64,000 nt of DNA from Spinellus fusiger (lineage: Eukaryota > Mucoromycota > Mucoromycetes > Mucorales > Phycomycetaceae), in contig JALLLS010000052.1 of the NCBI GenBank assembly GCA_025094145.1, forward strand, positions 186,001 to 250,000, in the 5' to 3' direction. Of this stretch, positions 11,966-21,777 are shown piece by piece. Position numbers and translations under genes: made by a program. Every line of letters begins with the position of its first letter. Positions within the stretch are counted from its first letter, which is position 1. The notes beneath the pieces were generated by a model. The model ran no database searches and had not been told where the DNA came from. It worked only from the letters and a program-made list of their open reading frames with translations.

Positions 11966-12945
11966 TACACACCAGGAGGTCTTTGGGATATAAAAGGAAA
12001 TAGTCAAACTACAATTGTTTAGAAATGACATGGATTTGAAAAGGTGTGAAAATAGATTAAGATGTATTCATGTTAGTTCTTAAATAAAGATTATTATGTA
12101 GATTTACCTGTAAATATCTGAATTCTGGAGGAAACCACTTTCGATGTAGTGATATATAATATAAATATAAGTATCTATTCTTTTCTACAGAATGGAGCTG
12201 GTCGGTGGCGACCATTTAATCCCTCTTCTGCAATTGTATAGATATTCTTTAATGCATTCACATCCTTGTTCCAAACAACTCCACAACTTTGGCAAGTGTG
12301 GATACTGTTGAAATTTACTAATACCTCAGTGAGGTTATTTGTAATATAAGTATGGCAGATCTTGAGAACAAAAATCAAACAAAATAACTGTTAGAAGAGC
12401 TTTTCATCTGGGCTTGAGTTCAATGTAATCCATAAGGCATAGTACTGACTCTTCTTCTAATAGATGATAGATGGCTTATTCTTCTCAAGACAAGTATTAA
12501 GCACAAGTTAAGCATATTATCTCTCTTATTGAATTATTACTAATACACTCTTCTGTTATTAGATAAGTAAAGACTCTTTCTCAAGTCAGTCCAAGGTGGT
12601 CTTCTTCTATACTGTCTAGGGTATACTTCTGAGCATATTTATCTATCTCCCAAGGATAAATCACAAAGATTTTAGGGTGTGGATTCTATTTCTATGAGGG
12701 AATGCACTTGGGTAGTAGCTATAGTCATACTATAGTATTAGCTATACTATTATAATAAAGAATTTTATTCATAAACACTATATTTTACTGATAATACAAT
12801 TTGATAGTGAGGTATCCACAAAAGGAAATATTATTTTTGATATCCACAAACCTTTCGTTTTAAATGTATTTCCATAAAAGGCAAGAATTTTCGGTTTTAA
12901 AGGGCGAAGGTATCATCGCTTAAAGGCCAGAAAAATCTCCTGGTG
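11966..12945 (-). mobile_element. TIR element carrying a Fanzor nuclease relic
   Basis: The left end is TA plus CACACCAGGAGG (11966 onward). The right end is ATCTCCTGGTG (to about 12945), where the terminal TGTA is lost. Both terminal regions match the 521-bp element at 1687-2207 in inverted orientation: ~155 bp at the 12790-12945 side and ~115 bp at the 11966-12083 side. The interior contains the Fanzor C-terminal reading frame on the minus strand, about 200 bp from the left end. The rest of the interior has no long open frame, so the element is truncated or decayed. The TA flank fits Tc1/mariner-type termini, one of the transposon classes with which Fanzor genes are known to travel. Confidence 0.7.
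12175..12378 (-). pseudogene. Fanzor (eukaryotic TnpB-like OMEGA nuclease) C-terminal relic
   Basis: The minus-strand frame contains CQSCGVVWNKDVNALKNI followed by NGRHRPAPFCR and a TAG at 12177-12175. This is the end of the TnpB/Fanzor fold: the second CxxC of the zinc ribbon, and the RuvC-III motif W(N/H)(R/K)DxNAxxNI with its catalytic aspartate (WNKDVNA), then the RP.PF.R tail typical of fungal Fanzors. The first CxxC and the RuvC-I and RuvC-II blocks are not recognisable upstream in any frame, so this is a remnant. The nuclease family uses an RNA guide encoded at the 3' end of the element; here about 210 bp separate the stop codon from the terminal repeat. It is confidently of the family, and inactive as seen. 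Confidence 0.75.
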
Positions 12946-13050
12946 AATAGAGAAAAAAAAAAAAAAGACAATCCTACCTGGACATTAAAATAGAATAGAA
13001 TAAAAATAAAATGCCTCGTGGTTTTCCATGACTGCACTCTTGTTCTTGCA

Positions 13051-14417
13051 ATGCCACAGCTAGGCACAGACGAACATCCGCTGGACCTTGACTATTATGA
13101 GTGTCTTGCTATTCCTGTAGAAGCGGATGCTGCTGCTATAAAAAAGGCGTACAGGTAAGACACCCACAGAAAGCAGCACTCGCAAGTCTATGGATAGAAC
13201 ACTCATAAGGACATACTTATAGAAAGCTTGCTATTGTAGGTGTCTCCTTGTGCATCCACTCTCTAGTCTCTAGTCTATCATCTCTAGTCTCTAGTCTATC
13301 ATCTCTAGTCTATCGTCTCTAATGACCCTGTGCTAGCTATACCATCCAGATAAGAACCCAGAAGAATCAGCAGCAGACAAAGTAAGATAACACCCCCCTG
13401 GACACTGGCTTAGAGTGTCTACAGTTTAAGGATATCTCAGAAGCCTACCAAGTCTTGTCGGATCCTCAGAGAAGAGCCTACTACAACAAGTATGGCAAGG
13501 AGAAGGAGGCTGGAGCAGAGGGACAGGTGTTTGACTTTGGTGAAAAACTACAGCAGACATTTGGCGGCGACCCCTTCCTCAGTAAGTAGGAGTGTGTCAG
13601 CAGCAACTCACTCTGCCTTCAAGATATCATTGGAGAGCTGTCGATTGGCACCATCATGACAGAGGCAAAGGCAGAAGAAGACATGGCCACGGAGGCACAA
13701 AAGACTGACAAGAAGAGGACATCGGGCATGTCTAAAGAACAGGTCGAGAAGATGCACCACCAGCAGCAAGAAAGAATCAAACTGCTGTCTGAGAAGCTGA
13801 TTACTAGAATGGCCACCTTCACAGACAGCACAGAAGAGGCGTCTGAACTGTCCTTCCAGGAACAGGTCAAGAAGGAGGCTGAGAAACTAAAGACAGAGAA
13901 CTATGGGCTTGAGCTGCTGCACTCCATTGGTGGCATTTACTCCAGCAAGGCAAAACAGTTCTTGGGACTGCGGGGAGGAGAGATGCCTGGTATCATTCAG
14001 GGATTCAAGCAGAAGAAGCATTTTGTCAAAGAACTCTGGTCTACAGTCAAGAGTGCCATGGACATGCAGGCCATTAGTGAGATCATAGAAAAGGCAGAGG
14101 CAGAAGGGATGGACCGGGAAAAGAAGTCCCAGCTAGAGGAAGAGGCAAGCAACAGAGCTTACAAGGCTCTTTGGCAGACCTCCAAATTTGAAGTGGAGGC
14201 TACTCTGCGCAATGTGTGTGATGCTGTGCTGCAGGACAAGGTAAACACTACAGGAGGATGTCCTTCTTCTTACTCATCCATTCTTCCCCAATGGCAGAGT
14301 GTGGATTCAAAAGTGCGTTATAAGAGAGCAGAGGCCTTGCGTATCATTGGATTCATCTACAAGTATGCAGAAGCAGACACGCCTGTGACAGAATTGCATG
14401 TCAAGATTAAGAGATAA
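13051..14417 (+). CDS. DnaJ/Hsp40 co-chaperone with DnaJ-X domain (Caj1/Djp1 type)
   Basis: Hsp70 co-chaperone. Six exons join in frame: 13051-13154, 13223-13235, 13337-13381, 13425-13581, 13624-14240, 14298-14417 (351 aa). The J domain (about residues 13-80) includes DYYECLAIPVEADAAAIKKAYR, KLAI from a 13-nt microexon, and the essential HPD in YHPDKNPEES, then FKDISEAYQVLSDPQRRAYYNKYG. The rest is the DnaJ-X region, with a basic/acidic coiled coil (KEQVEKMHHQQQERIKLL) and the GLELLHSIGGIYSSKAKQFL and VRYKRAEALRIIGFIY blocks. In yeast such proteins aid peroxisomal import or act at membranes. There is no J-type zinc finger. The last intron (14241-14297, 57 nt) is a multiple of three and has no stop. 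Confidence 0.9.
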
Positions 14418-14704
14418 CAAGTGCCTTTATTATTATCATCATTCATGGTGGATGACCCTTTTCTATGGCAAGGAATATATGTATATCTACATATATACGA
14501 ATATATTAATATTAATATACAATGCTACACTTATCTAATAGTAGTGGGGTGGGTGTCTTTATAGAATAAAATATCACTCCAATGACACCAAGAAAGAATG
14601 AAAGAATGAGAAAAATAAACATCCTTTAGAAAGTACTCTTTACTACTGCTGGTGACTATGGACTAGAGAGAATACTAATAATAGCATGCTTCACTGGCTA
14701 TGAT
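14418..14704. other. convergent 3' region between DnaJ and DHTKD1 genes
   Basis: AT-rich, with TATATACGAATATATTAATATTAATAT near 14480-14520. It probably holds the polyadenylation signals of both genes. No gene seen. Confidence 0.4.
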
Positions 14705-17700
14705 CTACAGGTTCAGACAGTTCTTGATGATACTACTCTGCTCTTCACGGAACACAGTGGCATTACTAGGAGCAGGAGCAGACAGAGGATCACGACCCAC
14801 AAACGCAATCTATCGCCATTAACCCATCTGTCATCCATAGTGGAAGCTTACATTTCTATCAGGGACAAGCTGTGCTAGTCGAGGTGCCATGTAGGTATAA
14901 GCACCTGCATTCTGTGGTTCTTCCTGGCACCACACAAATTTACTGGCTTTTCTATACTTCTGGAGCTCCTTTTCAATCTCATTCTTAGGAAAGGGACACA
15001 ATTCCTATGCATTCTTGATGAGCTTTCTTTGTGTTCATTCCAGAGAGTATAGGTAGTATCTTGGTAAAGAGACTGTATAACTCACCTCAACACGAATCAG
15101 TGCAATACGATCCGTCAGCTGCTGTGCCATCTTCTCCTTGGCAAGATCATAGTACAGTTTACCAGAAACAAAGACTACCTCTTCTACCGAGTCATTGTTT
15201 ACTATAGTAGGATCTTCAAGTATAGGTTTGAAATGAGTGCCAGGTGTCATTTCATCAAGGGAGCTCACAGCCATCTAGACATTAGAGGACATTAGAGGAC
15301 ATTCTTGGGATGACTACACTCATAATAAACTTACAGGAGACTTCAAAAGACTCTTGGGTGAGACGACCACCAGAGGCTTTCTGTAGGGACGCAACATCTA
15401 AAAGTACATGAATAGACTACTCTACAAACAGACAGACTTACTTGACGTCGAAGGACATGGAAGTACTGACTTGGTGTTGTGCAGTTCACAATATGCCAAT
15501 TAGGAGGTACAGTGTAGGTTTGATCTACAGCAAAGGGTGTATTGCTCATCTAAACAAACACCTCTAGGTTAGAGGGTGTATCTCTATTGACTCTATTGAC
15601 TCTACCTGCAAGAACCGTTCAACACGACTGGAAGAGTGTTCAGGACCAGCACCATCCTGTCCATGAGGCAGTAAAAGAACCAGACCACTCTGTCTTAACC
15701 ACTTCTCTTCTCCACTGGATAAGAAAGTATCGAGGATAATCTGTGCTCCATTAAAAAAGTCACCAAACTGTGCTTCCCAAATCACTAGATTCTTGGGTGT
15801 TTCAATAGACATGCCATACTCAAATCCCATCACAGCAAATTCAGAAAGAGGACTATTTGCCACCTAGAAGAAGAGAGATGAGGACATATCCATCTTCCTC
15901 TGCCATGTTTGCTACTGACCTCCAATAATCTCTGTTGACCTCCCATCTCATTCAATGGGATCACTGCATTCTCGGTATCTTGGCAGACAAACATAGCATG
16001 ACGCTGTGAAAAGGTGCCTCTGCCCACATCCTGTCCAGAGATACGCACACCATGCCCCTCCTTCAACAGAGATCCAAATGCCAATGCCTCAGCTGTAGCC
16101 CAGTCAAGACCTTTCTTCTGCTCCAACTTTTTAAGACGGGAATCAATGTGGTACTTTTTAAGGCGAGGGTGGACTTTGATGCCTTTGGGAGTGACAGAAG
16201 CAAGGCCAATGGCTTCCAGTACATCAGCAGCAACACCTGTGTCTATGACTTGCTGATGCCCCTTGACAGGATGAACAATGCCTTTCCATGCTCCTTGAAG
16301 ATGGACTGTAGAAGGAACAGTATAATCAGCAGCCTCTTGGAGACCCTTGTTCAGGACTTGGAGTTGGGCATTGCGTACTGCCTCAATGTCAGAGGGCACC
16401 AATGTCTTTTCACTCAGCAACTTCTCCTCGTACATTCTAGGTACAGACGTGCGGTCTCTGATCTTATTGTACATGGTGGGCTGTGTAAATCCAGGCTCAT
16501 CCAGTTCATTATGGCCCCATCGACGGTAGCACATAAGATCAAGGATAATGTCCTAAGGAGAGAAGGAGGCCATAAGACAGGGCTGTCTCTCTCTCTCTTT
16601 CTTTCTTTTTTGCACACAGTACCTTTCTGAACCTGTTTCTGTATTCAAACACAACATCCATAGCACGTGCAACATCCTCAGGATGGTCTCCATTGACGTG
16701 CACTACAGGGACGTTGATCATCTTTCCAATGTCGGAGCAGTAGGTGGAAGAACGTGCATTTTGGGCGGGGGTGGTATAGCCCAACTGGTTGTTGACTACA
16801 ATATGTACAGATCCACCTGAGGAATAGTGGGGCAAGTTGGATAGACAGAGAGACTCGGTGACGACGCCCTGACCTGAGAAGGCCTGTGGGGTTTGGAGCA
16901 AGCAGGGGTGAATACGTAGGCCCTTCAAGGATTGGGGACACTCTATAGCCACTGTCTACTTACTGCATCCCCGTGGATCTGGACACACATCACTCTGTCT
17001 CCCAAGTGACAGTTATCCCCTGCTGAGACCAGCAAGTCGGTCTGTTTTGCACGCGCCTTTCCCATGGCCACAGGATTCACAGCCTCAAGATGGGAGGGAT
17101 TGTGGAGGAGAGACACATTCACAGAATGGCCATCATACGTTAAATCAGGATTATTGGCTATTGAATGTCTGTCAGATTCACCAGGAAGAGAGAGAGAGAA
17201 GGACATTATTCACTTACTGAGATGAGAAATGACATCGCCAGAGCCAAATGTGCCTTCAGGAAGTTCACTCTTGCCTTTCATCTTACTAAAGAGAGCAGCA
17301 TGAGGATATTCCAATAAATCACATAGAAGATTAAGACGACCTCGGTGTGGCATTCCTACAACAATGTCCTGCACTCCCTCTTTAGAAATACAAAGAGAAA
17401 GAAGGGGAAGGGGGGCATGAGTGAGTAAAGAAGATGTGTGATTCTACTCGACATTACCTTTGGCTGACAATTCAAACAATCTGTCGAGAGCCACCATCAT
17501 ACTCTCTGCACCTTCAAGGCCATATCTCTTCACATTAGGGAACTTCTTGGCCAGGAATTGATCAAATGTCTAAGGAAGGTGTAGTTGTTATTTATTGTTT
17601 ACTATCATTCTTACCTCTGATTTCATTAATAGTTCATGGATCCTCTTTTTATGCCCAGATGTCAGTGGAGGTTTTTTCCATGATTCCACTGCATGATACC

Positions 17701-18294
17701 ACCACCGTCTTTCACTGGCGGACTAGTACTCCTTATCAATACTACGCATTCAACACCGCTGTCCTCTTCCACTTACTGGTAAATGCATAAACTCATAAGC
17801 AATCTTGCCACAGTAAGAGGCCTTTAGATGCTGGAGAATGGTTTCTGTGTCTGCCTCTTGCTTTGCTCCCTTGTCTGTGGCATCACTCACATGGAGAATA
17901 CCAGCCAGTGAATGTACCTGCTTCTTATCTGTCATACCATAACGCTCTGGTTTAAGGGCAAGCACAACTCTACTCCCAGTCAGTGATCCTTTTCCTTTTC
18001 CTCTCTATTTTCCATAGGATACATAGGATACATAGACAGATTCTCTGGTACTCACTCTCTCTCAGTAATCTCCAATGGATCCAGGTGGGCGTCTCTGTGG
18101 CCATAGGTTCTATAGGCCTGGACCATACGCAATAAACTGCCGCCTTCCCTACGATTGGCCAATTCAGTTTCCGTGTAATCTGGCAATTTGTATTCCTTGG
18201 GGACTCTGTAGCCATAAACACCAGTGTCATGGTAGAGACGGCGGAATCCTTGAGACTGTGGAACCCTCAAAGAAGTCTTTGGTAACCGGAACAT
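14705..18294 (-). CDS. 2-oxoacid dehydrogenase E1, DHTKD1 (2-oxoadipate) type
   Basis: Thiamine-diphosphate E1 subunit of a mitochondrial 2-oxoacid dehydrogenase complex. Many exons run from ATG at 18294 to TAG at 14707-14705. A basic N-terminal presequence ([19 protein letters not shown]) is followed directly by [43 protein letters not shown] sequence, [122 protein letters not shown] and [17 protein letters not shown]. The GVYGYR start without the long OGDH N-terminal extension points to DHTKD1, which oxidises 2-oxoadipate in lysine/tryptophan breakdown, rather than classical OGDH. Fungi also use 2-oxoadipate in lysine synthesis. OGDH remains the alternative; the family is certain, the subtype likely. 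Confidence 0.85.
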
Positions 18295-18585
18295 AGGGAA
18301 TAGAATAAAGAAAAAGAGACAAACACTTCAAGCGGAACCTTCCTCCATCGCCAGTGGCCATTTAATATCCTGCATTCGACCCACGGTCACCTGATCTTGG
18401 ACAGTCCCCCTTTTCTGGATCCTATCGGCTGCTGTTCCTTGCACGTATTTTTTATTTTTTTTGTTTTTTTTATTTTAATATAGATAAGAGAAAGCACACA
18501 AAGACTCTCTCCTTTTAGCGGAGATCATCTGGTACCTGTCTGTCATGTATGAAAAATAACAAACTCCTGTGCTTCATAGGCTGCC
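18295..18585. promoter_or_regulatory. shared upstream region of DHTKD1-type and ankyrin genes
   Basis: 291 bp between divergent start codons. It contains a T-rich run (TTTTTTATTTTTTTTG, about 18449-18475). No defined regulatory site could be assigned. Confidence 0.3.
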
Positions 18586-19584
18586 ATGGACACACACGCA
18601 ATGGGACTGTACAGCGATCCTTCTGTCTCATCTGTATGGCATGCCGTTACACTCGACCACCTGGACATTAAGTTTCTTTATCAGTGGATACGCTCAGGAT
18701 ACGACCTGACACAAAGGAATCCTGATGACTATGGATTGCTTTATTTGGCAGTGAAGAATGAGAATATGGAGGCTATGCGCATGCTGCTGCTACAGCCCTC
18801 TATCCATATTAACCAACCTCATGGCCGCTACAACGAACTGGCCCTTCACTGTGCAGCCAATGCAGGCTTCACAGAAGGCATAGAACTGCTCATTGAACAC
18901 AACTCCTTTATTGATTACAAGGACACCCTTGGACACACCCCTCTCACCAACTGTCTCTTTGCCAAGTCACTCACAGGCTTCCGACTCCTGATACAGGCAG
19001 GCGCCTCTCTTCTTCATAAGGACGAACACGGCAACACGCTTGCCCATCTTGCTGTAGCCCAGTGTCCAGAAGCACTGGAGACTATTCTGAGCCATGTCCA
19101 TGTGGATGAACTCAACCACCGAGGACTGTCGGCCATTGCCTTGGCAGTGAGTCTGGGTCAGACCAGCTCAGTGCTACAACTCTTGGAGGCAGGCGCCAAC
19201 ATCAACCAGCAAGTGCGCTTTAATACGCTTCTCCATCATGCTGTCCTATGGAACAGACTGCCTGTTATCTGTATGCTGGTCGAAAGAGCCTGCCAGCTGA
19301 ACACACTGAATGCCATGGAGGAGACGCCTCTCTTGGCAGCAGTCCAGCAGAACAAACTGGACATTGTGCGCTATCTGGTGTCGCAGGGTGCGGATCCTCT
19401 GTATGCTACACCAGGGACCAATCTCCCGCTATTGTATGCTGCACGCCATGGGTATACAGAGATGTGTGTTGTGCTAATGACAGACACCACGCCCTTGTCT
19501 TTTCTTAAACTAGCAGTTGAGATGAGCAGTGACCATCCAAGTACAATGCACTATCTAACCCACAAGAGCAATAAACATTCTTAA
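18586..19584 (+). CDS. ankyrin-repeat protein
   Basis: Intronless frame of 332 aa from ATG at 18586 to TAA at 19584. From about residue 45 it is a solenoid of roughly eight degenerate ankyrin repeats: DYGLLYLAVKNENMEAMRMLL, NELALHCAANAGFTEGIELLI, GHTPLTNCLFAKSLTGFRLL, GNTLAHLAVAQCPEALETIL, GLSAIALAVSLGQTSSVLQLL, FNTLLHHAVLWNRLPVICML, ETPLLAAVQQNKLDIVRYL and LPLLYAARHGYTEMCVVL. No other domain, membrane span or catalytic motif is seen, so it is probably a protein-interaction scaffold. Its partner cannot be inferred. The short acidic-aromatic N-terminus (VWHAVTLDHLDIKFLYQWI) may be a further degenerate repeat. Confidence 0.88.
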   Translation: MDTHAMGLYSDPSVSSVWHAVTLDHLDIKFLYQWIRSGYDLTQRNPDDYGLLYLAVKNENMEAMRMLLLQPSIHINQPHGRYNELALHCAANAGFTEGIELLIEHNSFIDYKDTLGHTPLTNCLFAKSLTGFRLLIQAGASLLHKDEHGNTLAHLAVAQCPEALETILSHVHVDELNHRGLSAIALAVSLGQTSSVLQLLEAGANINQQVRFNTLLHHAVLWNRLPVICMLVERACQLNTLNAMEETPLLAAVQQNKLDIVRYLVSQGADPLYATPGTNLPLLYAARHGYTEMCVVLMTDTTPLSFLKLAVEMSSDHPSTMHYLTHKSNKHS

Positions 19585-19679
19585 TGAATGCACTTTTGTT
19601 TGATTGATTGTTTGATTGTTTGTTATGACTAAATAAAGAAAGGTGTTTATTGTATTGAAGATCAATATCAATAACAGGC

Positions 19680-20139
19680 TTAGATTTCAGCCAATTCACG
19701 GAGACGACGGACGGTAGAGCGAACAGTAGCAGCAGCCGTGGTACTATTGCCATGAGTGAGTTACAAAGGAGAACACATGGAATGAACAGCAACTACTTAC
19801 GAGACAGTGTAGGCACCACCAGCCATGACCTTCTTGCAGCCCTTGCACTTCCAGATACCGACAGCAGTACGCTTTACTGCATCCTTACCACAGAAGGTGC
19901 AGGTGTACTTGGCGTGCTGGGTGATTTCCATCTTCTTCACCTGCTTTCTGAGAGAGGCACCATAACGAGTACCGTACTTTCCGGTGATTCCGACCTTCTT
20001 AGTGCGCTTGGCCTAATAGCATGGATGAGTGACTGGAGAGATTGATGGATTGATGGATTGATGGATTGATGGATTGATGGATTGATGGATAGGTGGATAG
20101 GTGGATAGGTGGATTGATGGATATGTCTATCTTTACCAT
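19680..20139 (-). CDS. RPL43: 60S ribosomal protein eL43 (L37Ae)
   Basis: Large-subunit zinc-ribbon ribosomal protein, 92 aa. Exons on the minus strand: 20139-20137 (the ATG alone), 20012-19801, and 19743-19680 with TAA. The product reads [20 protein letters not shown], then a C-x2-C-x14-C-x2-C zinc ribbon (CTFCGKD...[10 protein letters not shown]), then GGAYTVSTTAA and RRLRELAEI, which match eL43 throughout. The first coding exon is exactly the start codon, followed directly by the donor GTAAAG. The first intron carries an 8-bp minisatellite. The gene is divergent from uL29. Confidence 0.95.
20038..20123. repeat. 8-bp minisatellite in eL43 intron 1
   Basis: GATTGATG units are repeated about seven times in exact 8-bp register, followed by about three GGATAGGT-type variants and a final GATTGATG. 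It lies wholly inside the first intron of eL43, between the single-codon exon and exon 2. Confidence 0.85.
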
Positions 20140-20701
20140 TTCGCAATTAGAATTATCAAAGAGGAGGGGCTCACTTTGAACGTTTGCTCGTTTGATACAG
20201 TGAGGCCTCTCTCCTCATCCCAAATGCACGTCACACTCTTTCAAACTCCTCTCTTCTGGGTGGTGGAGTGTGGAAGGGTGTTTTTCGAGAATTCCTCTTT
20301 TCAGATAAGTAGGGCGTGGCTTCCTAAGAGATGACAGGTGCTCAGGCCAATAATAATAATAAGAAGAAGAAGATGATAATAAGATGATAATAAGATGATA
20401 ATAAGATGATAATACAATAATAATAATACAATACAATAATAATAATACAATACAATAATAATAATACAATACAATAATAATAATACAATACAATAATAAT
20501 AAACCATTCACTCACTCACTCACCCTACATGAGAGAGACTCTTTCAAGAACAGCGAGCGGAGTCTAATCTCTCTCTCTTGCTGCACCGGTCTCTCTTTCT
20601 CTAGGGCCGGTCTTCGCTGTCCGGGCCGGAGAAACAAAAGGAGTCTGCAGGGGCTCACAAGAGGGGGGCTCTTTCTCTTACTCCTGTAACTACTGTCTCT
20701 C
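20140..20701. promoter_or_regulatory. shared promoter region of eL43 and uL29, with AAT-rich microsatellite
   Basis: 562 bp between two divergent ribosomal-protein start codons. From about 20349 to 20508 it is a simple-sequence block: first GATGATAATAA-type units, then repeated AATAATAATACAATAC units of 16-17 bp. GC-rich sequence around 20580-20635 (GGGCCGG occurs twice) and a pyrimidine-rich leader (CTCTTTCTCTTACTCC) precede the uL29 start. Co-regulation of both genes is an inference from their arrangement. Confidence 0.5.
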
Positions 20702-21207
20702 ATGGTAAGTAGGCGTCATTGACTGTCCTTTTTACAGCAGCCACTGTCTTGTGATGGATGAAGTGTAATTTCTGCAGATGCATCCTAAGTCTTGTCTTTT
20801 TTTTTTATAGTATGAATTCTCATATTTTCTTATGCTAGGCTGCCATCAAAGCCCACGAGCTCCGTAACAAGAACAAGGCTGAACTCCTGAAGGTGTTGGA
20901 TGAGCAGAAGCAGGAACTCGCTTCTCTCCGTATCCAGAAGGTGGCTGGTGGCTCTGCCTCCAAGCTCCAGGCTATTGGCCAGGCCCGCAAGAATGTTGCT
21001 CGTGCCTTGACTGTAATCCACCAGACCCAGCGTGAACAGCTCCGTCTCTTCTACAAGAAGAAGAGTCTGATTCCCGTGGACTTGCGTGTCAAGAAGACCC
21101 GTGCCTTGCGCAGAGCCTTGACTCCCTACGAACGCAGCCTCAAGACTGTCAAGTACCAGAAGAAGCAAGCCCACTTCCCCATGCGCAAGTACGCTGTCAA
21201 GGCCTAA
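20702..21207 (+). CDS. RPL35: 60S ribosomal protein uL29 (L35)
   Basis: Large-subunit protein near the polypeptide exit tunnel, 123 aa. Exon 1 is the ATG alone at 20702-20704, followed by GTAAGT; exon 2 is 20839-21207. The product reads [82 protein letters not shown] and MRKYAVKA, the full uL29/L35 eukaryotic pattern. Like the divergent eL43, it uses a start-codon-only first coding exon. Codon use is strongly biased to C/G-ending codons, as expected for a highly expressed gene. Confidence 0.96.
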
Positions 21208-21777
21208 GCATTCTTCCCAATAAAAATGGACATGTAAAATACAAATACAAACAAAAAACAAACAAAGCTATGGGTGCTGTGGTAGAAGGGTTGGAATATA
21301 GGACAATGCGTGTGGATTTCTTCCTTTTCTTTTCTCTACTCAACAATGATCTGTCAGATGCCATTAGGGATGGAGTGTGTGGATAGGACAGAATTAGGAA
21401 AGGGATCCTCTAGCCACGTTTCTTGTATGTCATGCGGCATCATTTTGATTGTCTTTGAAAACAAAAGAAAGGGGGATGGGGCCAAGTAAAGAGAGAAGAG
21501 AAAGAAACAAGTGACATCCAACAAAAGAATGGCAAACGGCGGAATAATTAACAGAGATGCATGAAGATGTATTTTTACTTGTGTCAAGACAAAGACAGGC
21601 GCACACCTGTATTTTATAGTCAGAATGGCCTGTCATCGTCTGCTCTCTGTCTTTTGGGTGTGATTGTTTGGAGTGTTTATAAGCAAATCATGAAGGGAGT
21701 CTTTTTTGTTTTTGTTTTTGTTTGTTTGCCAACTTCTTCCTTTCCTGTCATTTCCCTTTTTTCTTCTTCCTGCTGCA
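21208..21777. other. intergenic between uL29 and HMG-box gene
   Basis: 570 bp: the 3' end of uL29 (AATAAA at about 21219) and the T/TTTG-rich leader (about 21700-21775) of the HMG-box gene. No gene seen. Confidence 0.4.

Noticed and set aside
14705..18294. Classical mitochondrial OGDH (KGD1)
   Set aside because: The N-terminus is too short and reads GVYGYR directly after the presequence, as in DHTKD1. OGDH is kept only as an alternative.
20349..20508. CRISPR-like array
   Set aside because: The units are contiguous low-complexity AATAATAC repeats without unique spacers, and the sequence is nuclear fungal DNA.
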